Assembly: GCF_014203645.1 (NCBI RefSeq)
Contig: NZ_JACHJL010000028.1
Coordinates: forward strand, 1 to 64,000
Reading direction: 5' to 3'
From: Streptomyces zagrosensis
Lineage (GTDB): Bacteria; Actinomycetota; Actinomycetes; Streptomycetales; Streptomycetaceae
Length of the DNA: 64,000 nucleotides
The translations under genes were made by a program, and so were the position numbers. The notes beneath the pieces are model-generated. The model did not search any database. It was not told where the DNA came from and worked only from the letters and a program-made list of their open reading frames with translations. Positions 51,625-61,900 of the stretch are shown one piece after another. The number at the start of each line of letters is the position of its first letter. Position 1 is the stretch's first letter.

Positions 51625-53835
51625 ATGACTCCCCCTCCCCTCGATCACGACCTCGGCGATGCCATGGCGGCCTCCGAGGCCGACGACGTGCCCGCGGACC
51701 ACGACGGCGGGCACCCGGATCGCGACGGGAGCGGTGGGGCGTCCCCGGCCGTCCGCGTGCTGCGGCGAGTCTTCGGTTACGACGCCTTCCGCGGCCCGCA
51801 GGAAGAGATCATCGAGCATGTCGTCAGTGGTGGCGACGCGCTCGTGTTGATGCCGACCGGTGGCGGAAAGTCGCTTTGCTACCAGATTCCGGCCCTCGTA
51901 CGAAACGGCGTCGGCATCGTCGTATCGCCGTTGATCGCGCTCATGCAGGACCAGGTCGATGCGCTGCGGGCGCTCGGCGTGCGGGCCGGTTTTCTCAATT
52001 CCACGCAGGATTTCGAGGAGCGGCAGGCAGTCGAGGCGGCTTTCCTCGCCGGGGAGCTTGATCTGCTCTATCTGGCGCCGGAGCGGCTGCGTACGGAATC
52101 CGCGCTGCGGTTGCTCGACCGTGGCACGATCTCGCTGTTCGCCATCGATGAGGCGCACTGTGTCGCGCAGTGGGGCCACGACTTTCGCCCCGACTATCTG
52201 ACCCTGTCCACGCTGCACGAGCGATGGCCCACCGTGCCGCGCATCGCGCTCACCGCGACCGCCACCGAGGCCACCCACGACGAGATCGCGGTACGGCTCA
52301 ACCTCAAGGACGCCCGGCACTTCGTCGCGAGCTTCGACCGGCCGAACATCCAATACCGCATCGCCCCGAAGAACGAGCCGAAGAAGCAGCTCCTCACGCT
52401 GTTGCGGGCCGAGCACCCCGGCGATGCGGGCATCGTCTACTGCCTCTCTCGTGGCTCGGTCGAAAAGACCGCCGACTTCTTGGTGCGCAGCGGCATCGAC
52501 GCGCTGCCGTACCACGCCGGACTCGACTCGCGAGTACGCGCCGCCAACCAGTCCCGCTTTCTACGTGACGACGGCGTGGTCATGGTCGCCACCATCGCCT
52601 TCGGGATGGGCATCGACAAGCCGGACGTACGGTTCGTCGCCCATCTCGACCTGCCCAAGTCCGTCGAGGGCTACTACCAGGAGACCGGCCGCGCAGGGCG
52701 GGACGGGCTGCCGTCCACCGCGTGGCTCGCGTACGGGTACCAGGACGTCGTCCAGCAACGGAAGATGATCGAGGGCTCCGAAGGCGACGACGCGCACCGG
52801 CGTCGCCTCGGCAGCCATCTGGACGCGATGCTCGCACTGTGCGAAACGGTCGAGTGCCGCCGGGAGCGGCTGCTCGCGTACTTCGGCGAGGAATCCACCC
52901 CGTGCGGCAACTGCGACACCTGCCTGACACCGCCGGCCTCCTGGGACGGCACGGTCGCCGCGCAGAAGATGCTGTCCACGGTGGTACGGCTGCACCGCGA
53001 GCGGCGGCAGAAGTTCGGCGTCGGGCAGATCGTGGACATCCTGCTCGGCAAGAAGAGCGCCAAGGTGATTCAGCACGACCACGACACGCTGTCCGTTTTC
53101 GGCATCGGCGCGGAGTTGTCCGATGCCGAATGGCGGGGCGTGGCACGGCAGTTGTTGGCCCAGCGGTTGCTCACCGTGGAAGGTGAGTACGGGACGCTGG
53201 TCCTCACCGACACCAGCGGCGATGTGCTCAGCGGTCGCCGCAAGGTGCCGCTGCGGCGCGACCCGGAACCGGCCAAGCGTGCCGCCAAGGCCGATGCCAG
53301 GGGCGGCGGCAGCGGTGGTTCGCGGCGGGCCGCGGTCGTCGATCTTCCGGAGACGGCCGTACCGGTCTTCGAGCGGCTACGCGGCTGGCGTGCGGCGACC
53401 GCGAAGGAGCAGGGCGTACCGGCGTACGTCATCTTCCACGACGCGACGCTGCGCGAGATCGTCATGGGTGCCCCCACGACGCTCGACGAGCTGGGCACGG
53501 TGAACGGCGTCGGTGAGAACAAGCTGGCCAAGTACGGGCAGCCCATCCTCGAGGTGCTGGCCGAGCTGCGGGACGAGGGGGTCTTGACCGCCGGGTCCAC
53601 ACCGGCTGCGGGTGGGGCGGCGGCCCCGGCTGCGGATGAGGCAGCGGCCCCGGTTGTGGCTGGGCCCCGATCCGGGGTGCGGCCGGCCGCGGCGCCAGTC
53701 GGCAGCTCGATCGCCGCGCCCGCCGGCGCCGGAGCCAGCGATTCCAGGCCCCGGGCCGCGGCGGCCGACTCCGGGTACGACTGGTCCGACGAGGAGCCGG
53801 AGCCGGAGCCGCCGTACTGGGACGAGGGCGCCTAG
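51625..53835 (+). CDS. recQ: ATP-dependent DNA helicase RecQ
   Basis: A 736-aa RecQ-family 3'-5' helicase for recombination and fork repair. Walker A MPTGGGKS is at 76-83, DEAH at 175-178 in FAIDEAHCVAQWGHDFRPDY (with the RecQ aromatic loop), motif VI in QETGRAGRDGLPS, and the zinc-binding Cys in CETVECRRERLLAYFGEESTPCGNCDTC. A winged helix and an HRDC domain (RGWRAATAKEQGVPAYVIFHDATLREIV) follow. The last 100 residues are an Ala/Pro/Glu-rich disordered tail. The start is ATG 51625; an N-terminal extension of 40 residues is not conserved. Confidence 0.95.
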   Translation: MTPPPLDHDLGDAMAASEADDVPADHDGGHPDRDGSGGASPAVRVLRRVFGYDAFRGPQEEIIEHVVSGGDALVLMPTGGGKSLCYQIPALVRNGVGIVVSPLIALMQDQVDALRALGVRAGFLNSTQDFEERQAVEAAFLAGELDLLYLAPERLRTESALRLLDRGTISLFAIDEAHCVAQWGHDFRPDYLTLSTLHERWPTVPRIALTATATEATHDEIAVRLNLKDARHFVASFDRPNIQYRIAPKNEPKKQLLTLLRAEHPGDAGIVYCLSRGSVEKTADFLVRSGIDALPYHAGLDSRVRAANQSRFLRDDGVVMVATIAFGMGIDKPDVRFVAHLDLPKSVEGYYQETGRAGRDGLPSTAWLAYGYQDVVQQRKMIEGSEGDDAHRRRLGSHLDAMLALCETVECRRERLLAYFGEESTPCGNCDTCLTPPASWDGTVAAQKMLSTVVRLHRERRQKFGVGQIVDILLGKKSAKVIQHDHDTLSVFGIGAELSDAEWRGVARQLLAQRLLTVEGEYGTLVLTDTSGDVLSGRRKVPLRRDPEPAKRAAKADARGGGSGGSRRAAVVDLPETAVPVFERLRGWRAATAKEQGVPAYVIFHDATLREIVMGAPTTLDELGTVNGVGENKLAKYGQPILEVLAELRDEGVLTAGSTPAAGGAAAPAADEAAAPVVAGPRSGVRPAAAPVGSSIAAPAGAGASDSRPRAAAADSGYDWSDEEPEPEPPYWDEGA

Positions 53836-53860
53836 AAGACGCCTAGAGGGCGCCTACCTA

Positions 53861-53890
53861 ACGGACGGCGTACGGGCGTACGGCGTCCGT
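53861..53890. terminator. Hairpin terminator between recQ and osmC
   Basis: 13-nt arms acggacggcgtac/gtacggcgtccgt, one mismatch, gggc loop, between two converging genes. Confidence 0.75.
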
Positions 53891-54024
53891 AGGGCGAGCC
53901 CGACGCGGGCGTCGAACCCGGCACTCCAGCAGAGCCGGTACGCCGCAGGGCCGGGCGCGCCGTGCGGCTGTTAGGCCCGCGGACGGCGGCGTCCGGCCCC
54001 GCGTGTCGGGTCACGTCGGGTCGG

Positions 54025-54456
54025 TCAGGACAGCAGCTCGGCCTGGAGCGTGATGTTCTTGACGCCCGCGAGGGCCTGGCTGACCGGGCAGTTGGCCTTG
54101 GCGTCCTGCGCCGCTGCCTGGAAGTCGTCCTCGGACAGGCCGGGGACGCGGGCCTTGACGGTCAGCACGATGCCCGTGATGCCCTCACCGGGCTGGAAGG
54201 TGACATCGGCCTGGGTGTCCACCGATTCGACGGTGAAGCCCTTGCCCGCGAGGCCGTGCGAGAAGGCCATCGAGTAGCAGGAGGAGTGCGCCGCCGCGAT
54301 CAGTTCCTCCGGGCTGGTCTTGCCACCCGGCGTCTCGGAACGGGCCGGCCAGCTCACGTCGTACGTACCGAGCTTGGAGGAGTCCAGGGCCACGGTGCCC
54401 TTGCCCTCCAGCAGGTTGCCTGCCCAGTGAGTGGTGGCGGTGCGCGTTGTTGCCAT
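54025..54456 (-). CDS. osmC: OsmC-family peroxiredoxin
   Basis: A 143-aa organic-hydroperoxide reductase of the OsmC group. The two catalytic cysteines are in AHSSCYSMAFSHGL and DAKANCPVSQAL, and TSPEELIAAAHSSC is the family pattern. The ATG has GGGAG upstream. OhrR and an esterase are 1.5 kb away, but no OhrR-type palindrome is seen before this gene, so it may be under separate control. Confidence 0.93.
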   Translation of the reverse strand: MATTRTATTHWAGNLLEGKGTVALDSSKLGTYDVSWPARSETPGGKTSPEELIAAAHSSCYSMAFSHGLAGKGFTVESVDTQADVTFQPGEGITGIVLTVKARVPGLSEDDFQAAAQDAKANCPVSQALAGVKNITLQAELLS

Positions 54457-54774
54457 GCGGGTGCTCCCGGTTGTTGGCGGTAAGGCGGTATGTGCTGTCT
54501 AGCTTAGGTGCGAAGCGGAGCCAGCGGTGGCCGGCTGTCCGGCGATCGGGCAACGTCCGCCCTACGGGATTTCGGCCACCAGATGACGGGCCGATCGCGC
54601 TGGCCGCAGGCCCGGTGGAGGTGGGATGACGAGGGCGGCGGATGGGCCGCCATGTCTCGCGGATGGGCGGCGGTCCGGACAGGGGATGTGCGCTGTGCGC
54701 AGGTGCGGCCCACCGGGCCGGCAACTGTACTACCCGAGAACGCAGTTGGGCGGCTTTGGGTGCCTTTGAGTGCC

Positions 54775-55788
54775 TTACGCAGCGCCGGTGGCCGTGTCGA
54801 TGGCCGTGCCGGTGGCCGCGTGGGAAGTCGTGCCCAGGGCGGTGCGCAGGGTGGCGATGGCTTGGTTGATGGCGGCTTCGGCGGCGTGGGTTTCCCGCAG
54901 GGCGTTGAGCATGACGAAGTCGTGGATGACGCCCTGGTAGCGCACCGCGGTGACCGGGACGCCGGCCCGGCGCAGCTTGTTGGCGTACGCCTCGCCCTCG
55001 TCGCGCAGGACGTCGGCCTCGGCGGTGATGACCAGCGCCGGCGGCAGCCCCGTGAGCTGCTCGACCGTGGCGCGTAGCGGTGAGGCGGTGATCTCGGCGC
55101 GCTGGTTCTCGTCGGTGGCGTACTGGTCCCAGAACCACTGCATGCCGTCGCGGCGCAGGAAGTAGCCCTTCGCGAACTGGTGGTAGGACGCGGTGTCGAA
55201 GCTCGCGTCGGTGACCGGGTAGAAGAGCACCTGCTGCACGAGGGGCACGTCGCCTCGCTCCTTGGCCATCAGGGTCAGCGCGGCCGTCATGTTGCCGCCG
55301 ACCGAGTCGCCGGCTACGGCGATACGAGTGGCGTCCAGGCCCTTGGCGATGCCATCGGTGACGACCCAGCGGGCGACGGCGTAGTTCTGCTCGATGGCGA
55401 CCGGGTAACGGGCCTCGGGCGAGAGGTCGTACTCGGGGAAGACGACGGCGGCCCGGGCGCCGACTGCCAGTTCGCGCACCAGCCGGTCGTGGGTGTGGGC
55501 GTTGCCGAACACCCAGCCGGCGCCGTGCAGATAGATGATCACCGGCAACTGGCCGTCGGCGTCCGCCGGTCGGACGATGCGGGCCCGGACCGAACCGGTC
55601 GGTCCGCCCGGCACGGTCACCCACTCCTCGGCGATCTCCGGCTTGTGGATCTCGCCGGACTGCACCTCGTTGACGGCCTTGCGGCCCTCGGCCGGGTCCA
55701 GGTCGAACAGGTACGGCGGGTTGGCGGTGGCCTCGGCGAACGCCGCGGCGGCGGGCTCAAGGACCGGCTCAGTGGTGGTCTTGGACAT
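54775..55788 (-). CDS. Alpha/beta hydrolase (hormone-sensitive-lipase family)
   Basis: A 337-aa esterase from ATG 55788 with GAGGAG upstream. The oxyanion-hole motif is LHGAGWVFGN (HGxGW in place of HGGGF), the nucleophile elbow is VAGDSVGGNMTAAL, and the acid and base lie in VITAEADVLRDEGEAYANKL and YQGVIHDFVML. The last 25 residues are Ala/Thr-rich. It is divergent from ohrR over a perfect OhrR-like operator, so peroxide-responsive expression is expected. Confidence 0.9.
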   Translation of the reverse strand: MSKTTTEPVLEPAAAAFAEATANPPYLFDLDPAEGRKAVNEVQSGEIHKPEIAEEWVTVPGGPTGSVRARIVRPADADGQLPVIIYLHGAGWVFGNAHTHDRLVRELAVGARAAVVFPEYDLSPEARYPVAIEQNYAVARWVVTDGIAKGLDATRIAVAGDSVGGNMTAALTLMAKERGDVPLVQQVLFYPVTDASFDTASYHQFAKGYFLRRDGMQWFWDQYATDENQRAEITASPLRATVEQLTGLPPALVITAEADVLRDEGEAYANKLRRAGVPVTAVRYQGVIHDFVMLNALRETHAAEAAINQAIATLRTALGTTSHAATGTAIDTATGAA

Positions 55789-55821
55789 GGGGGGCTCCTC
55801 ACAGGGCGTGCCGGCAGGGCT

Positions 55822-55863
55822 TTGTCGGCGGGGCGTTGTCGGCGGGGCGTTGTCGGCGGGGTG
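55822..55863. repeat. 14-bp tandem repeat
   Basis: Three copies of ttgtcggcggggcg in the leader upstream of the esterase start codon. Confidence 0.85.
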
Positions 55864-55904
55864 ATGTGCAGGCCATCCGGTGGGCACAACCAGAAAGGTA
55901 CACC

Positions 55905-55932
55905 CCGATTAAGTCGTGCACAACTTAATCGG
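55905..55932. promoter_or_regulatory. OhrR-type operator
   Basis: Perfect 10-bp arms ccgattaagt/acttaatcgg around cgtgcaca. The core TTAAGTCGTGCACAACTTAA fits the OhrR pattern TTAxxTTGTxxACAAxxTAA closely. It lies 116 nt from the esterase start and 77 nt from the ohrR start. Confidence 0.85.
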
Positions 55933-56009
55933 ACGCGACATGATCGTGGGCGTTTGGAACGGTAGAATGGAGTCAGCCGAGCCGATCAGCCGACGTAAGG
56001 ACCCATGCC

Positions 56010-56456
56010 ATGGACCAGGCCACGACACGCGGCTCGCTCCTGCTTGAGGATCAACTGTGCTTCGCCCTGTACGCCGCGTCGCGGTCCGTCACCGCTGGCT
56101 ACCGGCCCTTGCTGGACGAACTGGGGCTGACTTACCCGCAGTACCTGGTCATGCTCGTGCTGTGGGAGCGGGACCAGGTCCCCGTCCGGGACCTCGGCGC
56201 CGCGCTCCACCTGGAATCCAGCACCCTGTCTCCGCTGCTCAAGCGGCTGGAGGCCAGCGGCCTGATCCGCCGCGAACGGCGCGCCGACGACGAACGCTCC
56301 GTCGCGGTAAGCCTCACCCAGGCCGGTACGGACCTCCGGGAGAAGGCTCGCGCCATCCCCTCGGCCATCGGCGAGACCATGGGCCTGACCCCCGAGCAGC
56401 GCGCCACGGCCATACACCTGCTTCGCCTGCTCACCGCCAACGCCGCCGGCAACTGA
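56010..56456 (+). CDS. ohrR: OhrR-type MarR-family organic hydroperoxide sensor
   Basis: A 148-aa repressor. The N-terminal LLEDQLCFALYAASRSVTAGYRPLLDELGLTYPQYLVMLVLWERDQ is nearly diagnostic: Cys17 in QLCFALY is the peroxidatic sensor residue of OhrR, and the tyrosine and TYPQY motif that stabilise it are present. The recognition region is LHLESSTLSPLLKRLEASGLIRRERRADDERSV. The divergent esterase and the shared operator give the target. Oxidation of Cys17 should release DNA. Confidence 0.93.
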   Translation: MDQATTRGSLLLEDQLCFALYAASRSVTAGYRPLLDELGLTYPQYLVMLVLWERDQVPVRDLGAALHLESSTLSPLLKRLEASGLIRRERRADDERSVAVSLTQAGTDLREKARAIPSAIGETMGLTPEQRATAIHLLRLLTANAAGN

Positions 56457-56606
56457 CCACCGGCACATCACCAGCGCATCACCAACGGATGACCGGCAGG
56501 CGGCTTGGCTGGCCGGCCGGCGGGCAGCGCTCGCCAAACTCCCCAAGGACGCAGGACGCCCCTCACCAGCTGCCGGCGGGCAACAAGGGCCACACCTCAA
56601 TGGCGG

Positions 56607-56630
56607 GCCCGCCCAGCTTCGCGGGCGGGC
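56607..56630. terminator. Hairpin terminator between converging genes
   Basis: Stem gcccgccc/gggcgggc, 8-nt loop, in the spacer between ohrR and the leftward membrane-protein gene. Confidence 0.65.
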
Positions 56631-56653
56631 AGCAGGCCCGGCTACCCGCTCCG

Positions 56654-58522
56654 CTACTCCTGCATCTCGTCGGGACACGGCGTCCCGCGCGGCAACTGGT
56701 ACGGCGCCGCGATGTGGTAGGTGCCCGCATACGGTGCGTGCAGCACCGTCCACTCGTCCTCCGGCTGCCCGTCCTTCGCCTCCACGACCCGCTTGGTCAA
56801 ACAGCCGTTGAGGTTGACCGGAACGCCACCATCGATGTCGGACTTCGGCGGCTTGATGCTCTTACCCTTACGGTCCACGAGGCCAAGCCACGGCGAGTAC
56901 GGGACGCGGATGAGGACCGGGCCCGCCTTCTTCACGTTGATGGTGAGCTTGTCGGGCTCCGCGCTCTCCAGCTTCGCGGGCGGCTCGGCGACGGGCGTCG
57001 GGTTGTTGACCGCGTACAGCTTCCAGCTTCCGTTCGACCACAGCTCCCGCAGATACGGCAACCCCTCGGTGATCAGCTCCGCTTCCTTCTCGCCGGCGTT
57101 GTCCACCTTGCCCGCTGGCAGCACGACGTAGTGCACCGCCCAGCGCTTCAGCCAGGAGTGGTAGCTGTGCGGGGTGAGGGAGTCGTCGTAGAAGAGGGGG
57201 TTGCGCTCCAGGTCGGCCTGTCGGTTCCAGCCGCGGGCGAGGTTGACGTACCGCAGCAGGGCGGACGACTCGCGGTGGCTCTTGGCCGGCACGACCTCGA
57301 CCCGGCCCTTCTTGGCGTCCACCTTCTCGAACTGGTCGAGCAGCGGGGCAAGCTCCCGAGCCCACGCGGCGGACGGGGTGGTGTTGATGATGTCGTCCGC
57401 CGACTTGAAGCCCTGCCACACCGTGACCGCCACGATCGCGGTGACCAGCGCTACCCACTTACGCCCGCTGCGCAGCAGTTCCGCACGGCTGGGCCGGCGG
57501 AACTCGGGCAGCGCGGCGAGCAGCACCACGCCGCCGAAGAGCATGCCCAGGCGGGTGATGTTGCTGCCGATCTGGGACGGGACCAGCCAGGCAAGCAGCA
57601 CGCCGAACGCGTACAGACCGCCGACGAAGCGCACCGTGCGCCAGCCTGGCGGCGAAAAGACCAACGCACCCACGCCGCACAGGAACGGCAGTATGGCCGA
57701 CCACAGGCCCATGGGCTGCTCACCGGAGAACGGGAACAACCACGACGAAAGCCCCACCACGATCGTGGGCGTGACACCGAGCGCGTAGGCGGCCCAGCGC
57801 CGCTTCGTCAGCCACAGCGCCGCTGCCACGATGCCAACAAAGAGCCCGGCCACCGGGCTGGCCATGGTGGACAAGGCCGCGAACAGGGCCGCAAGCAGCC
57901 ACCGCAGCGTCCGGTGCAGCGCTCGCGTGGAGCGCCACCTCGTGGGCCACGCGAAGATGACGGCAAGCGCGGCGAGCCCGAACATCGTGCCGAGCCCGAA
58001 GGTCACCCGCCCCGAGATGGCGTTGCAGACCAACCCGAACGCCGCGTACAGCGCGGGCCACAGCGGACGTCGTACGACACGGCTACGCACCAGCAGCAGC
58101 GCCACGAGTCCGGCGGACAGCGTGCCCGCTATCACCATCGTGGTGCGGACGCCGAGCACCGCCATCAAATAGGGCGAGATCACGCTGTACGAGACGGGGT
58201 GCATGCCCCCGTACCAGGCGAGGTTGTACGCCGAACCTGGGTGCTGGAGCGCGAACTCCGCCCAGGCGTCCTGCGCGGCCATGTCGCCGCCGCTGTTGGC
58301 GACCACCAGCACCCACACGAGGTGCAGCAGACCGGCAAAGATCAGCGCAGCCGGAATCGGGTGCCACAGTGCGCGGGCGATTCGGCGAAGCATGCCTGGC
58401 CGCTCCTGGGTGTCAGGTGAGCCGCCTTCGCCCTCCCCTGACCGCCGCTGCGCGGGTACCCGTATCGGTCCGGTGGCGTTCGCGTCGCCCTGCTCGGCCC
58501 GCGCTGGATCAACGGTGGTCAC
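56654..58522 (-). CDS. Large polytopic membrane protein of unknown function
   Basis: A 622-aa protein from GTG 58522. After a 45-residue polar lead there are about 10-11 membrane segments (for example HPIPAALIFAGLLHLVWVLVV, TMVIAGTLSAGLVALLLV, FGLVCNAISGRVTFGLGTMFGLAALAV, IGSNITRLGMLFGGVVLLA) up to residue 385. A soluble extracellular part with VVPAKSHRESSALLRYVNLARGWNRQADLERNPLFY, YHSWLKRWAVHYVVLPAGKVDN and a beta-rich tail then follows. The build recalls GT-C glycosyltransferase-like proteins, but no DD/DE catalytic loop is evident, so I do not assign an activity. Confidence 0.75.
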   Translation of the reverse strand: MTTVDPARAEQGDANATGPIRVPAQRRSGEGEGGSPDTQERPGMLRRIARALWHPIPAALIFAGLLHLVWVLVVANSGGDMAAQDAWAEFALQHPGSAYNLAWYGGMHPVSYSVISPYLMAVLGVRTTMVIAGTLSAGLVALLLVRSRVVRRPLWPALYAAFGLVCNAISGRVTFGLGTMFGLAALAVIFAWPTRWRSTRALHRTLRWLLAALFAALSTMASPVAGLFVGIVAAALWLTKRRWAAYALGVTPTIVVGLSSWLFPFSGEQPMGLWSAILPFLCGVGALVFSPPGWRTVRFVGGLYAFGVLLAWLVPSQIGSNITRLGMLFGGVVLLAALPEFRRPSRAELLRSGRKWVALVTAIVAVTVWQGFKSADDIINTTPSAAWARELAPLLDQFEKVDAKKGRVEVVPAKSHRESSALLRYVNLARGWNRQADLERNPLFYDDSLTPHSYHSWLKRWAVHYVVLPAGKVDNAGEKEAELITEGLPYLRELWSNGSWKLYAVNNPTPVAEPPAKLESAEPDKLTINVKKAGPVLIRVPYSPWLGLVDRKGKSIKPPKSDIDGGVPVNLNGCLTKRVVEAKDGQPEDEWTVLHAPYAGTYHIAAPYQLPRGTPCPDEMQE

Positions 58523-58847
58523 TACGGCTCTTCCCGTCTTCCCCGAGGGTCTTCCCCATCTTCAACGCTCTCCGGGTCTGTCTGCCACCCGGTTGACTCG
58601 CGTCGGTCGCGCCACGGGATGACTGCGATAGCGGCCGATCGGCCTTCGCGACGCTAGCACGCGCAGGCGTCACGCCAAGGCCGCAGAGAGCGCCTGACCT
58701 CGACATTCGCCAACCCTTCACCGATCCTCTGTGCCCAAGGTCACCGCTCGTCGCGGTGGTCTACCCCGTGCACCTGACCCAGGCCGCCGAACGCCTGGCG
58801 TGGGCCGCCGACAACCGCCCGGCGCACCAGCGCACAGGCATAAGCGT

Positions 58848-58873
58848 GCCCCCGGCGTAGGGACGCCGGGGGC
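58848..58873 (-). terminator. Hairpin terminator after the carboxypeptidase gene
   Basis: A perfect 11-bp stem gcccccggcgt/acgccgggggc with a 4-nt loop, about 86 nt beyond the leftward stop. Confidence 0.88.
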
Positions 58874-58885
58874 AGGCTCGGTAGT

Positions 58886-58962
58886 TCCGTAGGGATCAGA
58901 CCCTGGCACATCCGTAGGGATCAGCCGATCGCAGATCCGTAGGAGCCAGCCGTGGGGATCAG
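58886..58962. repeat. Interspersed 14-bp repeat
   Basis: tccgtagggatcag at 58886-58899 and 58911-58924, tccgtaggagccag at 58936-58949 and a trimmed copy to 58962, between the carboxypeptidase stop and its terminator. Confidence 0.75.
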
Positions 58963-61900
58963 GTGATGCGGATCAGTTTCGCGCCGAAGGACGGCTCGGA
59001 CAGGGCGTCCTTCAGCGCCACCGGAACCTTCACCTGGCCGGGGCCATGCCCCACGGTGAGGGTGCCGACCACGGTGCCCGCCTTCGCCTCGTGCGGCAGG
59101 CTCTCGCCGCCGTCCGTGAGCTCAAGGTTCACCGTCAGACCGGACCAGCCCACGGCCGTCACGTCCTTGACGGCGATGACCTGCGTCTTTCCACCCAGGC
59201 CGTCGTCCACCTCGCCGACCACATCGCCCTTCTTCACGACCTTGCGGTCCTGCAACGTGTCCTGCGCCTCCAAGATCAGCTTCTTACTGGCGTCCAGGAC
59301 TCCGGTCAGGATCGAGTTGTCCCGCTTGGCGGGGGGCTGCGAGAGCACCGCGCCGATGATCAGTTGCTTGGTGCCGCCGATCTTCTTCTCGGCGGCGAAG
59401 ACCAGGTTGCCACCCGCTTTGGTGGTGGTGCCGGTCTTGATGCCCACCACGCCGTTGAACGGCACGAGCCGGTTCCAGTTGCCGTGCTCGTCGCCCCTGC
59501 TGTCGTTGTACTTCGGCATCTTGACGACCTCCCGGAAAGTCGGGTCGTCCATCGCCTTCTTGGCCAGCTTCACCTGGTCGGCCGCGGTACTGACGGTGGT
59601 GGCGTTGAGGCCGCTGGGGTCGGTGTAGGTGGTGTTCTTCATTCCCAGGCTCTTGGCGGCCTCGTTCATCTTCTTGACGAACTCCGCCTCCGACCCGGAA
59701 TCCCAGCGAGCGAGCAACCGCGCGACGTTGTTCGCGGAAGCGATCATGATGCCCTCGATCGCCTCGCGCTGGGTGATCTTCGCGCCCTCATCGACCTTGA
59801 CCACGGACTCACCGTCCGCGGCCTTGCCCGCATCCGCTGCGGCCTTGGCATCAATGGTGATCTTGGGACCATCGGCGCCCGCCTTCATCGGGTGGTCGCG
59901 CATGATCACGTACGCGGTCATCACCTTCGCCACGCTCGCGATCGGCGCGGGCTTTTGCTCCCCGTACGCGCCGAGGCTGCCGAGCCCCTCGACCTCCACG
60001 ACCGCCTGCCCGGACCCGGGCCACGGCATCGACGGCTTAGCACCGTCGAAGGAGAAGGTTTCGTTGGCCGTGAGGTTCAGCTCGGGCGCCGGCAGCGGCC
60101 GCACCGACTGCGCGATGCCAAACAGGATGGCCAACACCAACACCAACGGCGTCCAGATCTTCACCCGGCGCACGACGGTGCGGGTCAGCGTCTTCGGCGG
60201 CGGTGGGGTGTTCGTGAGCTGCGCCAGCAGATCGAGCGGCGCCGCCGATGCGCCGGTACCAGTACCCGCGGCACCAGCCGCGGTGCCAGTCCCCGCGGTA
60301 CCAGCCGCGGTACCAGCCGCCGCCGCGCCCGCGCCGCCGGGCGCCGCGCCGGTCTTCGGGGTGGGGAACCCGGCGCCCGGTGTCGGCAACGTCGGTTGCT
60401 GCTTGGTGCTCTCCGTACCGGGCACCACGCCCGCCCCGGCCCCGGCCTGTTCGCCGGGCTGTGGCTTGCCTCCCGGCTGTCGCCTCGTGCCGGGCTGCGT
60501 GCCCGCCGCCGTACCGGCCGCGCCCTTGCCGCTAGCCGCCGCTGCCGGCTTGGCGGGCCGCTCATCGGCGGACTTGAGCGGTACGAACTGACTGGTCCGC
60601 TCGACGCTCGGCGCGGACTGGCCCGCGTCACCCGCACTCGCCCCGGCTCCCTGGCCAGCGCCCCTGCGTCGGTCCGCGCCTGCGCCCTGACCGTTGTCGG
60701 GGCGCTGGCCTGCGGTGGTACCCGCGCCGGCCGCGGCGGCACCGGGCGCACGAGGCGCATCCGATGGCCGCAGCGCCTTGAAGACCGCCGTTGGCCGATC
60801 GACGGGCCTGGCACTCGCGCCGGTGTCTGTGCCGGTCCCGGTGCTGATGTCTGTGCCGGTGCCAGCGCTGGTGTCGGTGCTGGTGCCAGTGTCGATGTTG
60901 GTGTCTTTTTCGGCGCCCCTGGCGGTGTCCTTGCCTACGCCCTTATCGGCGTCCTTCGTGGTGGGTCCGCTCGCGGAGGCGTCGGTGTCGCCCTTTGCGC
61001 CCGCACCGTTTCGGTCCTTCGGGCGGACGGTGCCGAATACCGACGTCGGGCTGTCCACCGGCTGGGCGTCGCCGCCACTGCCGAAAGCGCGCTCGCCGCC
61101 GCGGTCACCGCCCCGGTCGCTGTCGGCCTCGCCGCGCTTGGCGTCGGCGCGATCGTCGGCGTCACCACGCTGAGCCGCCCGGTTCCCAGCGGCAGCACCA
61201 CGCACCGCGCCGAACACGGCCGTCGCCCGATCGGACGGCTTGCCCGCCACCGCGTCGAAGGGGCCAGCAGCAGAGTCATCGGGAAAGTCTTTGGTGGAGT
61301 CATCGGTTACGGAATCGGCTGAGGCCGCCCCCGTAACAGTGGAACCGGCACCGGAACCGGAACCGGAATCAGGACCGGAACCAGATGTGGAACGAGAACC
61401 GGAACCTGTTGCGGAGTCGGTATCGGCGGTATCAGCGGTGGTGCTCACGGCGGCGTCGTTCCTCGCGCTCGTACGGTCATCTCGGGCACCCTCTTGGGCC
61501 CCGTTGGCCGAGCCTTCGCCCGTCTCGTCATCCGCCTCATCCGTACCGGCCTTGGCCACCCATGCGGCGACCGCAGCCCGCAACCGGGCATCGCCGCCCG
61601 GTGTGACCTGTCCGCCGCCGACCTTCGAGACAGCCCCGGAACCAGCATCGGCACGGGCATCGGAGCCCGCTGCGGAAGCAGGGTCGGAACCAGAAACGGA
61701 ATCTTGCATGGAAGGCGAAGACGGCGTCGAGCCGGTGGCAGAACCGGCCGACGCCCGGGGAGCAGCAGCGGCCGTATCCGACCCGGCCGTATACGTGTCT
61801 GCGGCTGTCTCCGCTGAGGCTTCCGCACCTGAACCCGCAGCGGCACTGCCGGTGTCGGCGTGGGTGTCGGGCTGGTCCGCTTCGGCGTCGGCGTCGGCGT

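Noticed and set aside
56057..61322. Long plus-strand frames over the membrane protein and carboxypeptidase
   Set aside because: Composition-driven antisense frames without domains or ribosome-binding sites.
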